Of a stretch of 45,029 nucleotides of DNA, positions 24,948 through 33,566 are shown piece by piece. The DNA is taken from positions 1 to 45,029 of the forward strand of contig JAOTUB010000016.1 of assembly GCA_029864095.1 (NCBI GenBank), read 5' to 3'. The DNA is from Gammaproteobacteria bacterium. GTDB taxonomy: Bacteria > Pseudomonadota > Gammaproteobacteria > Steroidobacterales > Woeseiaceae. Position numbers and translations under genes: made by a program. Within the stretch, counting starts at the first letter, position 1; the number at the start of each line of letters is the position of its first letter. The notes under the pieces were generated by a model, which worked only from the letters and a program-made list of their open reading frames with translations, had not been told where the DNA came from and searched no databases.

Positions 24948-25911
24948 GCTGGCGCAAGAAAAGGACCAGCTTATCCTCTACAATAGAGCCGAGCTTTCGC
25001 GCCTCGGCCAGCGTCTCCGACATCGATGAAACCAGGGAGTCGCTCAAGGAACTGTGGTACCTGCTACCACGGAGTATCAGCCAGAGACCGGCGCATGCAT
25101 GCTGAGAACTCGCGAGGACGCCAACAGGGCGACGGTGTGACAGATAAGAATTCGGGGCACGCGCCAGAAAATCATCTGAAATATCTTGCCAGTCATCGAA
25201 TCTCTGCAAGAAGATCGCCAGCTTCTCAAACATCGCCAGTCGCCTGCGGCATCCTGATACGGCTCCTAGGTGACCAATAAACTCAACGGGAAGGCGTTTC
25301 GCCGCAAACGGATCGTCTATGTTACCGAGTTCGCTGTGATACATACGAGTAAGCAGATTCGATAGTTCATTGAGCTGAATGGGATCGGAATCGCAGCGCT
25401 CACGAACGCCGCGAAGTGCGACATCGAATAGTCGGACTACCGCACGGGTGCCAGAGTCCGCGACAGCGTCCCAATGGCAAAGCAGCTCGGAGCCGACAAG
25501 CCGAGCGCTCAATCTGTCGGGCGAAAGAGCGACCGAGACTTCTGCAACTCGAGGGTCCTGGTCATCGACAAAACTGTCGAACAATGCAACACCGAGGTTG
25601 AACAGTGCAGACTCTTGCATCACGCTCTCTCGAAGCGCGTAGTCTGTTGGTGTAGCCAGGTCGCCCAGCGAAGCACCCCACCCCGCGACCTCGAGCAATC
25701 TAGATCGCCCTCCTCTGGAATCGATAGCGAGACAGAGTGAGTCGAGCCATTGGTCATCGATTAGGCAATTGAGCGCAGCGTGATCAAGACCCAGCTCTCG
25801 AGGGCAAGAAGGTTGCTCCCTACCCAACTCGAGAGCTAGCGATTCAAGAATGCGAAGTCGCCCTGCGCCGACGGAGCCGAAGCGCCTTCTCAACCAGTAG
25901 GGGGCAGTCAC
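24937..25911 (-). CDS. Class I isoprenoid-synthase-like protein
   Basis: GTG 25911 forms a GTGA overlap with the preceding stop, giving 324 residues. The protein is all-helical and has two Asp-rich motifs at the spacing expected for class I prenyl-diphosphate ionising enzymes: DSFVDD in ALFDSFVDDQDP (about 113-118) and FDDWQDISDD (about 239-248). Between them, ELGNIDDPF and GHLGAVSGC match the helix-break region. Such proteins bind Mg2+ and diphosphate. Pairing with the barrel protein encoded just downstream suggests a split class II/class I system, by analogy with two-component diterpene cyclases. The exact family is not recognised. Confidence 0.65.
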   Translation of the reverse strand: MTAPYWLRRRFGSVGAGRLRILESLALELGREQPSCPRELGLDHAALNCLIDDQWLDSLCLAIDSRGGRSRLLEVAGWGASLGDLATPTDYALRESVMQESALFNLGVALFDSFVDDQDPRVAEVSVALSPDRLSARLVGSELLCHWDAVADSGTRAVVRLFDVALRGVRERCDSDPIQLNELSNLLTRMYHSELGNIDDPFAAKRLPVEFIGHLGAVSGCRRRLAMFEKLAIFLQRFDDWQDISDDFLARAPNSYLSHRRPVGVLASSQHACAGLWLILRGSRYHSSLSDSLVSSMSETLAEARKLGSIVEDKLVLFLRQLVS

Positions 25912-26357
25912 CAAATACTGGAGTCACCGAAAGCGCTCGAAGCCGATACTTCGCCGGTCAGAGTCTCGCGTTCAATGCGAACACTCACCGAACTATCGAC
26001 CGAATCGATCTCAAGAATCGCTCCGCCGCCGACATCGTCGATACCATCCGGCGGAATGGTTACGGTAATGCCGACCGCCCACTCTTTGAGTTCGCAGTAG
26101 CTGGCCTCATTACACGTTTTCTCACGGGTGGCAACCCCCGGTCCGGAACCGCTGTACCTGTTACGAATGAAGATCGAGTCTGCCGCACGCTTAACCCAGT
26201 CGGTAGAGGTGTTACCCCAGACATTCTTCGTTTCCTCCCGGTGATAGACGGTCACTTGGCATCCGATGCTCTTGTAGAAGAGAAAGTTGTTCTTCCAGGC
26301 TTCTACTTCGGCTTTCCAGTTTCCATCTCGCGTAAATAAAGTGGTTTCGCTTGGCAT
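25908..26357 (-). CDS. Hypothetical protein in the terpene-cyclase-like operon
   Basis: This 149-residue protein starts at ATG 26357 with AAGGGGAT about 7 nt upstream. It has no signal peptide. It is predicted to be mostly beta with two cysteines in KTCNEASYCELKEW. Other recognisable stretches are WKNNFLFYKSIGCQVTVYH and VGITVTIPPDGIDDVGGGA. No homologue or function is recalled. Its stop codon overlaps the start of the class I-like gene by 4 nt (GTGA), which strongly implies coupled translation. Confidence 0.75.
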   Translation of the reverse strand: MPSETTLFTRDGNWKAEVEAWKNNFLFYKSIGCQVTVYHREETKNVWGNTSTDWVKRAADSIFIRNRYSGSGPGVATREKTCNEASYCELKEWAVGITVTIPPDGIDDVGGGAILEIDSVDSSVSVRIERETLTGEVSASSAFGDSSIW

Positions 26358-26398
26358 AAGTATCCCCTTATCTTTGTTCCCATATTTGTTGAGGGAAA

Positions 26399-27757
26399 TT
26401 ATTCTTGATGTCTAAGGCCAATTTTCAATTCGAAATCCCGAACCTCTTTGGGTTTGCTGATTCTGGCTCCTGTGCCAGGAACATCTGGGTGCCGCGCAGG
26501 TGGCACGGTCGACAACACTTTTAGCACATCATGACGCTTGCATCCCGATAGCATTGGCAGGACAGTCAACGCACGACTCGCATCAACCGCCAGGCGGCGT
26601 CGAGAAGAGTGCTTCTTAAGCAAAAGAAAGAAATCCCGCGCTGCTGCAAGCGTTTCCTCCGAAAACTCGATGTCTGGATTGCGGGAGAATTCATTTACGA
26701 ATGCGGACAGAACCAGCGCAGGCTCTCTAAGCTCTGTGTGACGAAGCACGGTACCGACAACAGCAGGCAAATCGCGCTGAGCCAGCTTCCACCAGCGATC
26801 CAGACCCTCATACTCTCTATAGGGGCCGTCTCGGAATTCGCGAAGCGCCGTGAGGTCGAGAACGCGGCCAAGCTTGTTGATTTGAAGGCGCTCTTGCACA
26901 AGCTCCTTGTCCGAAAGCTTCGGCTTGCAAAGGTCCTTCGGACTATCGGGATCGATGACGCGTCGCTTGGAAATTGAGCGTTCAATCGACATGGTTCGCG
27001 AACTATAGAGAGACCCCAGTAATGCGTCTACAGCTTCCGCGGGGCACATTACCGTCGATGTAACGTGGCCGAAAAGCTCCCAGTCGCCCTCGTTACGCCA
27101 GCGCCTGTTGAAATTAGTCGTGCCGCCGCTCTCGAGATCGCTATAACTGAACAGGAATACGTCCGTGCCGATAGAGTCGTCGGGGTTGATCCAGCTCCAT
27201 AAATTCTCAAACCAATTCTGCTGGTCCTGGATCGCGCCGGAAACAGCAGACTCAATGCTCGAAGTGAAGCCATTTATCTCCTCGTCAGTTACGTCCTGGT
27301 TGGTGAGGCTCCGAGTCGAGACGATCTGATTGAGTGCATTTCGAACGGCGTCATTGAGTGCCCGGTGGCCCGCCTCCGCGCCGTCGTTGGTCACGTTGTC
27401 CTCTTCCATGAGAACGGCGACGACGCCTATTACGCCACCCAAAGGGTCCGCCAACTGATCCCACGGCGGGGATAACGGTATGGGTTCAAGGATAGTGTCG
27501 AAATGGCCAATAGCTGCCGGTATGACGACATTGTCGCCTTCGTCTACATCCGTATTGTTAAGGTTGCCGTGACTGCCCGGGGTAGTCTGAATCGTGGCGT
27601 TGCCGCTCAGGGTCAGATCGTCAGCAACGATGATGGTGCTGCCGTCGATTTTGAAGAAAACGGTCCAAAGGTAAGGCTCGGCATCGCCCCATCCGTCTCC
27701 CTCGTCATGACAGAAGACTCGGTCAAGTTCGAGATTAATGTGAAGTCTGTCGGTCAC
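26399..27757 (-). CDS. Large hypothetical protein heading the terpene-cyclase-like operon
   Basis: GTG 27757 has GAGGAG about 8 nt upstream; the product has 452 residues. The N-terminal part (about 1-130) is a beta-sandwich-like segment with HDEGDGWGDAEPYLWTVFF, KIDGSTIIVAD and TTPGSHGNLNN. A helical middle with VMEEDN-like and HRALNDAVRNALNQIV stretches follows, and the C-terminal third is helical and basic (SSRRRLAVDASRALT). I recall similar N-terminal segments in uncharacterised bacterial proteins, without a known role. There is no signal peptide. It is 41 bp upstream of the 149-residue gene, so all four genes are probably on one transcript. Confidence 0.75.
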   Translation of the reverse strand: MTDRLHINLELDRVFCHDEGDGWGDAEPYLWTVFFKIDGSTIIVADDLTLSGNATIQTTPGSHGNLNNTDVDEGDNVVIPAAIGHFDTILEPIPLSPPWDQLADPLGGVIGVVAVLMEEDNVTNDGAEAGHRALNDAVRNALNQIVSTRSLTNQDVTDEEINGFTSSIESAVSGAIQDQQNWFENLWSWINPDDSIGTDVFLFSYSDLESGGTTNFNRRWRNEGDWELFGHVTSTVMCPAEAVDALLGSLYSSRTMSIERSISKRRVIDPDSPKDLCKPKLSDKELVQERLQINKLGRVLDLTALREFRDGPYREYEGLDRWWKLAQRDLPAVVGTVLRHTELREPALVLSAFVNEFSRNPDIEFSEETLAAARDFFLLLKKHSSRRRLAVDASRALTVLPMLSGCKRHDVLKVLSTVPPARHPDVPGTGARISKPKEVRDFELKIGLRHQE

Positions 27758-28588
27758 TTTCGCTCTCCTCTAAACGCACTGCTGTGAACGGTCGAAACCG
27801 CGGGATTGCTGAACCCGCTCCGGCTGAACAGCCACGAGTGCTTGAGAGCAAAGACGAAAAACTGCTAGCAACGCTGGCGCGATCCTCACTCACCGTTCGA
27901 CCAAAGCGGACGGAACGAGATGCACCACATCATTGAACAGGCGATTGGGCCTTGGTCGAGACGCAGGTGATCCCTGTGTAAAGCCGTCCGACAACTGGCA
28001 AGGCGCTCATATTTTCTTATTTGGTGCGCGATGCCCAATAGTGGTCAGTATAGTTCGTGGCACTCAAAATTGCGAGAATCCGACCATACGAGTGAAAGAG
28101 AGGAAGACAGAAGTTGGCCCCCACTCCGAGCGAAATGGTCGATAAACGACGATTTAGAGGCCCGCGGTCTTCGAGGTCATGCCTCCGTCTGAACTCGTCA
28201 ATGACTACCGCGAGGCCATCTCCTCTTCGCTGGTTTCAGCTTGGTACACACACTCGTAGAGCGGCAGGTTCCGGGAAAAGGAGTCTCTCAGCCTGGGTGG
28301 GATGTAGCCGGTTAGTACTTGTCCCTCGCCCTACCCCGCAACGCCAATCCCAACTTTGTACCAATAGTTAAGACTGTGCAGTCGGCATTAAATTAGATTG
28401 TCAGCTGCTAGCACATGCTAGCTTCCAGATTACTGGCGATAACGCCGCCTGGCGGCCAGCGACTTCGATTTGCTCAACAGCAGGCGCTCGAAGAAAGACA
28501 GTTCGGCTTTCTATAATCGGGTTCACCGACTTGAGTAACACCGGCCAAATGACGAAAGGATGGCAACCACGTCTCTTGCCAAGTCGTA
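27758..28588. other. Long intergenic region with a diverged family C repeat
   Basis: About 830 bp without a supported gene, between the divergent terpene-cyclase-like operon and the TetR/NnrU pair. At about 28285-28375 a diverged copy of the 148 bp repeat can be read: AGCCTGGGTGG, CTCGCCCTACC, CCCAACTTTG and CCAATAGTTAAG in the same order and spacing. The rest shows no clear structure. Confidence 0.5.
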
Positions 28589-28606
28589 TTAGAATAGGTA
28601 TTCTAA
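28589..28606. promoter_or_regulatory. Perfect palindrome next to the TetR start: probable autoregulatory operator
   Basis: TTAGAAT-AGGT-ATTCTAA, 7 bp arms and a 4 bp centre, ending 4 bp before the TetR ATG. The position over the start region suits TetR self-repression. No other copy is seen in the window. Confidence 0.75.
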
Positions 28607-28610
28607 AACT

Positions 28611-29213
28611 ATGCCCCGTCCTGCTCGTTACGATAACGATCAAATCGTCGCTGCCGCTGCCGCGGTCGCTGCCAAACACGGACCCAGCCGTGCGACGATT
28701 GCTCGAATTGCTGGTGCACTGAGCGCGCCAACGGGATCTATCTACCATCGCTTCACCTCGCGGGATGTGCTCCTCGGCGAAGTGTGGCTGAGAACGGTCG
28801 AGAAGTTCCAAGGCGACTTCGCGGCGCATCTGAAAGCACCTGATGCCAAGGTGGCTGGGCTGAACGCCGCGCGCTCGCTAACAGGCTGGGTTCGGAAGCA
28901 CCCGCAAGAAGCACGAATACTGACGTTGTATCGTAGCGAAGACTTCTTTGCAGGCACCTGGCCAAAGGAGATGTCTAAGCGGGCATTGAAACTGCGAGCG
29001 GAAATGTCGGGTGCGCTGAGAAGCTTTTGTCGCAGGCTATTAGGTAAAACAGATCGCGCATCAATGAGCGCCGTGACTTTCGCGTTGGTGGAAGCGCCGT
29101 ACGCTGCGGTCGGAAAATACGTCAAGGCGGGTGAACCGCCACCGCCTATCGCGAATGACTTAATTGAAGCCACTTACCACGCGGTCCTGGCCGTGGCCGG
29201 TGTTCGATGGTAA
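28611..29213 (+). CDS. TetR/AcrR-family transcriptional regulator
   Basis: This 200-residue protein begins MPRPARYDND. The N-terminal DNA-binding domain (about 8-55) has the TetR helix-turn-helix: IVAAAAAVAAKHGPSRATIARIAGA split by its turn, then APTGSIYHRFTSRDVLLG, the conserved Y-x-x-F after the recognition helix. The C-terminal ligand domain is helical and not specific. The gene starts 4 bp after a perfect palindrome and its stop overlaps the NnrU-family gene by 7 bp, so the regulator probably controls itself and its partner. Confidence 0.95.
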   Translation: MPRPARYDNDQIVAAAAAVAAKHGPSRATIARIAGALSAPTGSIYHRFTSRDVLLGEVWLRTVEKFQGDFAAHLKAPDAKVAGLNAARSLTGWVRKHPQEARILTLYRSEDFFAGTWPKEMSKRALKLRAEMSGALRSFCRRLLGKTDRASMSAVTFALVEAPYAAVGKYVKAGEPPPPIANDLIEATYHAVLAVAGVRW

Positions 29214-30001
29214 CTCCGACCGTCGCCGTGCTGGGTGCTTGGGCGCTGTTCGGCGGAACACACCTGTTGTTGAGCTGGCCACCTATCCGGCGGCGGCTTA
29301 CTAACCGACTCGGTGACACATCGTTCATCGCACTGTATGCCGGTGTTGCCACCGCAAGCCTGGTGCTGCTGGCAGTGGTTATCGCTCACGAAGGCGGGCA
29401 CGGACCGAGTGGATTAAATCTGGCCGCGGTACCGGCCGCAAAGTGGGGCCTCGGTGCGGTTGCCTTCGCAGGTACCGCACTTACGATGGCCGGTCTCGCC
29501 GGTTATCCGAAATCTGCGATAGCTGTTCTTGCGCGACGAATGCGTGCTTCTCACGACGCCAGGCACCAGCCGCTAACCGGGCCAACTCCCATTGAACGCG
29601 TGACACGACACCCGTTTTTTATTGGACTCGCGTTGGTGATGGCAGCACATGCGCTGCTGGCGAAGACGTTACCCATGACGATTTTTTTTGGCGGTTTTAC
29701 AATCCTGACTCTGGTAGGCATATCGATGCAAGACCGTAAATTGCGCCAGCGCCATGGGTCAGTGTATGGCGATTTCGAAAACGCCACTTCCGTCGTTCCG
29801 TTCGCCCGCACGAAATCGCAAAGCAGTCCTTCCTCGGCACGGCCAGTGCGTGTTGTGGCTACCGCAATTCTGGGTGCCGCCCTGGTCGGAGCCTTACACC
29901 CTTTGTGGCAACTTGGTCACGGCGCGTGGTTTGCGGTGGCTATCGCACTCGGAGGTCTGTTTGCAACCGCAAAACAGGTGTGGCGCGCACGCGCCCGGTG
30001 A
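29207..30001 (+). CDS. NnrU-family membrane protein
   Basis: This 264-residue polytopic protein opens inside the TetR gene's end (ATG 29207). It matches the NnrU domain: WALFGGTHLLLSWPPIRRRL, FIALYAGVATASL, then the conserved block VTRHPFFIGLALVMAAHAL, and QDRKLRQRHGSVYGDF near the end of the domain. A C-terminal helix pair follows. NnrU relatives accompany nitrite/NO reduction or isoprenylcysteine-methyltransferase-like functions. Here there is no nitrogen-oxide gene beside it, so its role is open. Co-regulation by the overlapping TetR gene is likely. Confidence 0.85.
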   Translation: MVTPTVAVLGAWALFGGTHLLLSWPPIRRRLTNRLGDTSFIALYAGVATASLVLLAVVIAHEGGHGPSGLNLAAVPAAKWGLGAVAFAGTALTMAGLAGYPKSAIAVLARRMRASHDARHQPLTGPTPIERVTRHPFFIGLALVMAAHALLAKTLPMTIFFGGFTILTLVGISMQDRKLRQRHGSVYGDFENATSVVPFARTKSQSSPSSARPVRVVATAILGAALVGALHPLWQLGHGAWFAVAIALGGLFATAKQVWRARAR

Positions 30002-30322
30002 TTCGGTTGCGGTTTCTGCGCGCCCTTCTGGTTCTTTTTAGCGGCAAGGCGTCGTTACTGCCAGACTAGTAACGAGAACGGCCTTTGTTGATACAAGAAA
30101 CTAATTGCCTTGTCGCGCCAATCCCAACGTATGCCGAGAACTTCGCCGCTGACTCCTGTCAAGAGCTCAGTGCCCTCTTCCTCCTTGAACGACTGCGGGA
30201 GGTCCTGTCAGCTCCGATCGAAATAAGTCTCAATTTGTGCGATCCGTCGTATTTCATAGTCCCCGGCGCGTCCATACTGGCACCATCAGGAAAGGTCTTC
30301 TAATCCTGCATCAGGGACAGGC
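30002..30322. repeat. Intergenic region with family E hairpin element, copy 2
   Basis: CGTTACT-GCCAGACT-AGTAACG (30053-30074), then GAGAACGGCCTTTGTTGATA, like 23256-23300. The remaining ~220 bp has no supported gene; a short ORF at 30085-30303 lacks a ribosome binding site. Confidence 0.5.
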
Positions 30323-31267
30323 ATGGGCACTTCGATTCTTGAAACAGCGATGGTTGCGGTCGGAGGCGGCATACTGGGCGTCGCTTGTGGGTGGCTGATT
30401 CAAGCCATTATCAGCAAACGCCGCATCGACCAGGCGTCCACCGTGGCCCAGGCAAATTTGGACCAAGTCATTACTCAAAGGGACCGGATCGCCAACAATT
30501 ATTCTCGATCGCGAGCAAAAATCGAGTCTCTTCAAGCTACAAACGCTAAACGAAGCGCCGAACTTGAGTCTGTACTCAAGAAATCAAAGTTGCTGGCCAA
30601 GAATGTACTCATGCTTCGCACCGAACGTGAGAACACCAAAATCAAGCTTAGCACCTTACAAAATGCCCTGGGTTCATTAAGACAACAGACTACTGCGTTG
30701 CAATCGGAGTTCGAAAAAACCCAAGAGTTCTACAAGCGCGAACTGGCCAGGTCGTTTGAAAAACGCAAATTGCTCGAGAAGGAAGTCAAGGAAGCACGAT
30801 CTGAGCAAGAGTCGTTTGCCAAACTTGTAGAATCGGCCACTCTGGAACACGGATCAGGCGAAAACATGATCGTCGCAGCTCAACTCAGATTAGGGCAGCT
30901 GCAAGTGCTAGAGCGAAACGTGAGTAAGCTAGAGGCTGAAAACATGGACCTTAATCGTGAAGTCGTACGAGTAAAGAAAGAATTCGAGGCGCGGGAACGC
31001 GATCTCTCAGAGTTGGAAGAACTCAGGATTCATAACGCGCAGTTGGTACGCTGTGTCGAAGCTCTGGAGCGAAGCCGTAAGGAGTATGAGACCGATGCAG
31101 AACGATATCGACAGCAGGCGGACCATTCCGAAAAACTATCCGATACACTGCGCCTTAAGCTGGACGACCTCGAGAAGAATTTCGCCGACATAGAAAAGCA
31201 ACAAGACCAGGCGCTTAAAAACGCTCGCAAAGCAGCAGTCGTGCCAATATTAAGAAATCAGCGTTAA
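30323..31267 (+). CDS. Membrane-anchored coiled-coil protein
   Basis: This 314-residue protein has one N-terminal membrane helix (about 9-30, AMVAVGGGILGVACGWLIQ). A nearly continuous coiled coil follows from about 35 to 305 (QVITQRDRIANNYSRSRAKI, NALGSLRQQTTALQSEFEK, LERNVSKLEAENMDLNREV, RLKLDDLEKNFADIEKQ). No globular or catalytic domain is visible. The topology suggests a scaffold tethered to the inner membrane with a cytosolic rod, as in RmuC-like or cell-division accessory proteins, but the RmuC nuclease domain is absent. It has its own promoter region and is convergent with the next minus-strand gene. Confidence 0.85.
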   Translation: MGTSILETAMVAVGGGILGVACGWLIQAIISKRRIDQASTVAQANLDQVITQRDRIANNYSRSRAKIESLQATNAKRSAELESVLKKSKLLAKNVLMLRTERENTKIKLSTLQNALGSLRQQTTALQSEFEKTQEFYKRELARSFEKRKLLEKEVKEARSEQESFAKLVESATLEHGSGENMIVAAQLRLGQLQVLERNVSKLEAENMDLNREVVRVKKEFEARERDLSELEELRIHNAQLVRCVEALERSRKEYETDAERYRQQADHSEKLSDTLRLKLDDLEKNFADIEKQQDQALKNARKAAVVPILRNQR

Positions 31268-31403
31268 TTCGCCGGTGTGTCGGAGGGCGCCGCCTTATAC
31301 GACAAGGCATCAATTGGATCACTATGGCCTTCCCCCAACTTTGGGCCACAAGTTAGGCCCAGGACCGTCGGGATACGAGAATTTCGATTCGTGCGAATGT
31401 CGC

Positions 31404-31452
31404 AAGGAGAGCCATTATTCATTCTATGAAGAAGAGCCTTTATTGATACAGT
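31404..31452 (+). repeat. Family E element, copy 3 (diverged)
   Basis: GAAGAAGAGCCTTTATTGAT matches the tail of the elements at 23256-23300 and 30053-30096; the hairpin in front of it is diverged. It directly precedes the duplicated segment, as at 23282. Confidence 0.4.
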
Positions 31453-31750
31453 CAAATGACAGAACGAAGTAAAATCGAAAGCCCTTTGGCTATCCGCCGA
31501 CACCAAACGACTGCCGTCAGAATCACCAATCATTTCAACGTGGACGAGACAGTAGGCGGGACAGGCCGAGTGACCATCGGTTGCGGCGGCTTGGCGCCGC
31601 GTCACGCGCGCTGCCACTCCCAGTAAACGACCTTTGCCGTCGATCGATCAATTTCGATCGTGCAGTGATAACCGGGCAGGCACACGAATACACTGCAAAT
31701 CGCCTTCCCAGTGTAGGGCGTCAGCGCTTTCCTTCGAGCGTGTAGTCGCT
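31436..31750 (-). repeat. Duplicated segment, source copy (matches 23282-23598)
   Basis: Covers the last ~50 codons and the 3' flank of the gene at 31602-32033. Differences from the other copy are scattered single bases and small indels. Confidence 0.8.
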
Positions 31751-32033
31751 GTTGCCAATTGGCATCACTCGTGATCGGCGGTGGCTGGGTTGAGATGGCA
31801 TCGATGAACGACTGACAAATTTCACGCTCTTCAATCCGGACACGGGGGGCTGAGAGCACTGCTGTCGGCAGATCCGACACGCGCTCCAGAATGCATCTGA
31901 GCTCATCGGGTAACTGAGTTTGCGCCGCAAGCCCGGGCTTTACGTCAACCTGGCGTGCCTCGCTTGACTCGGTCCGGCAACTCACATCGACCTCATCCAA
32001 ATGCGCGAAGACGGGGTCAGTATCGTCGTACAC
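31602..32033 (-). CDS. Hypothetical protein whose 3' end is duplicated elsewhere
   Basis: GTG 32033 has AAAGGA about 6 nt upstream and is preferred to the TTG at 32066; this gives 143 residues. The protein starts YDDTDPVFAHLDEVDVSC and ends with CSVFVCLPGYHCTIEIDRS. It carries several cysteines (VSCRTE, LRCILE, EICQSF and the C-terminal cluster). It has no signal peptide and no recognised family. The 3' third, and the non-coding sequence after it, exists in a second near-identical copy at 23282-23598. Confidence 0.65.
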   Translation of the reverse strand: MYDDTDPVFAHLDEVDVSCRTESSEARQVDVKPGLAAQTQLPDELRCILERVSDLPTAVLSAPRVRIEEREICQSFIDAISTQPPPITSDANWQQRLHARRKALTPYTGKAICSVFVCLPGYHCTIEIDRSTAKVVYWEWQRA

Positions 32034-32107
32034 CGTTATTCCTTTGCGAATGCCAACTGGCCGCAAGCTACCACTGATAGGGCGTTGGATGAGTGAATAT
32101 GGGTCTT

Positions 32108-32170
32108 TTGGGAAAAATCGACCAGTGTATGTATCGATAAGGTGGCTTATCGCAAGTATCGGAAATGCCG
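32108..32170 (+). repeat. CGATAAG hairpin repeat (family B), copy 3
   Basis: GGGAAAAATCGACCAGTGTA, then CGATAAG-GTGG-CTTATCG (identical hairpin to copy 2) and GTATCGGAAATGC. Confidence 0.7.
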
Positions 32171-32411
32171 CTTCTGATCATTCAATCTCGAGGATACGGG
32201 CCCTCTCCCACTAGCTACCGAGGGACGTCGGCGTCCAGTACTGACCCTTTCTCACCGCCCAGATTGAGTGTCCGGTTTTCCCGCTACCCGCCGCTCGGGC
32301 GCCAGCTTTTGGGACGTGATGACCGGCTGCAATCGGCCACAGGCACGCATCCCTGATCAGACCTAGACGCAGCAAGTTGGGGCTCTTACCTGCGCGCGGG
32401 CGAACTGCCCA
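32171..32411. other. Intergenic region with a strongly diverged family D-like stretch
   Basis: About 240 bp. GCGCCAGCTTTTGGGACGTG followed by GACCGGCTGC resembles the CAGCTTTTGGGAAACGGCGA part of the family D copy at 41758-41930. No gene is supported. Confidence 0.35.
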
Positions 32412-32834
32412 TCATTCATCGTATTTGCCGACCTTGTACTGAGGAAGTCCGTCAGCAAGCGTCAGCCACGGCACCCTTCGGCTACACCATACGTGATCTT
32501 CTGGCGACACCGAATCCACGTTGTCCAGACTGCACGCTGTCACGTCGATCGTGTCGGGTTCATTCGTGTGCTCATAAGTCAACTGGGTTCCGCACGTTCC
32601 ACAAAACTGCCTAATCACATTAGGGCGTGATTCGTACCGGCATGGCGCTCCAGATACAATCCTGAAGCTAGACGGGTGAAACTCTAACCATGTCAAGAAC
32701 GCCGCGCCACTCGACCGTCGGCAGTGTAGGCAGTGGCAGTTGGTGGTCCGGCGCGGATGGCCGTCAATCTCATAGCGAAGCGACCCGCACAAGCAGCCGC
32801 CTTGCATGCTCTGTCGTTGGTTTTGCTCGTTCAA
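32412..32834 (-). CDS. GFA-family (CENP-V/GFA) zinc protein
   Basis: TTG 32834 is supported by GGAGGG 7 nt upstream; the product has 140 residues. It shows the GFA cysteine set: GGCLCGSLRYE (Cys14, Cys16), CHCLHCRRSSG (Cys33, 35, 38) and FCGTCGTQLTYE (Cys78, Cys81), which bind two zinc ions. The family is named for glutathione-dependent formaldehyde-activating enzyme. Most bacterial members have no proven activity, so a thiol-conjugate role is only a family-level suggestion. It is cytosolic and stands alone. Confidence 0.93.
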   Translation of the reverse strand: MNEQNQRQSMQGGCLCGSLRYEIDGHPRRTTNCHCLHCRRSSGAAFLTWLEFHPSSFRIVSGAPCRYESRPNVIRQFCGTCGTQLTYEHTNEPDTIDVTACSLDNVDSVSPEDHVWCSRRVPWLTLADGLPQYKVGKYDE

Positions 32835-33062
32835 GACAAGTCCCTCCAGTAGAAAACAGGGGGCCTAATTGTCGCCCATCAATCCGACAAGACACTAGCA
32901 TCGCTCCACAAACGAATGACTGTCTTGAGTCAGAAGCAGTCGCTCAGCAGTTTATCAGCCGGGTGGCTGCTTACGGCCAATAGCGACAATACTGGGGCGA
33001 CTTCTGGCCGAACTGGGCCATGTGAATCCAGTGTCATTGGTTTCGGCACACGGAGGCCGCGG

Positions 33063-33566
33063 TTACTTGCGCGATCTTGATTTCCAGGATTTCGACTTGT
33101 CGAAACTACCCGAGTTGTATGGATCGGTCCCGTCCGGTTCATCGACTTTCAGAGACGCTAAACGAGTCGTATCCCCCACGTGCGCGTAGTAACTGTCGTC
33201 ATGTACCGAAAACGGCTCGGCTTCGTCGGCTTCATCATTTGCTCGGCGATCTTTCGCATGCCGGCGCTCCCTGCGATTCGCGTCTGTCGTTCCTGGTAAG
33301 CCTTGTTCCGATCTGCGACGCGCGCCGTCTCGACGATCTTCGTAATGCTGGTAGCGGCATTCACACTGATCGGGCCGATCGCATTGATCCAACGGTAGCA
33401 GCGGCGCTTCAGCAGAGAGATAACGCTTGCCCTGATTGTCTTGAGCCGCTTGACACGAACTATTTCCACATCGAATTGCCACCGCATGATGAGGCGAGAT
33501 GCGGGGCTTTTCGGCTTTCTTCGCGAATAGTCGCGTGAGCCAACGGCGAGGTCTGACTGAAGTCAT
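33063..33566 (-). CDS. Conserved hypothetical protein with Cys cluster, basic C-terminus
   Basis: ATG 33566 (MTSVRPRRWLTRLF) is preferred to a TTG five codons earlier; this gives 167 residues. A central Cys cluster CGNSSCQAAQ ... LPLDQCDRPDQCECRYQHYEDRR recalls a gammaproteobacterial family in which four or five cysteines probably bind one metal ion near PLPLxxC and a YEHYxDRR motif. The rest is polar and basic (ANRRERRHAKDRRA) and ends KSKSWKSRSRK. The function of the family is not known to me. Confidence 0.7.
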   Translation of the reverse strand: MTSVRPRRWLTRLFAKKAEKPRISPHHAVAIRCGNSSCQAAQDNQGKRYLSAEAPLLPLDQCDRPDQCECRYQHYEDRRDGARRRSEQGLPGTTDANRRERRHAKDRRANDEADEAEPFSVHDDSYYAHVGDTTRLASLKVDEPDGTDPYNSGSFDKSKSWKSRSRK

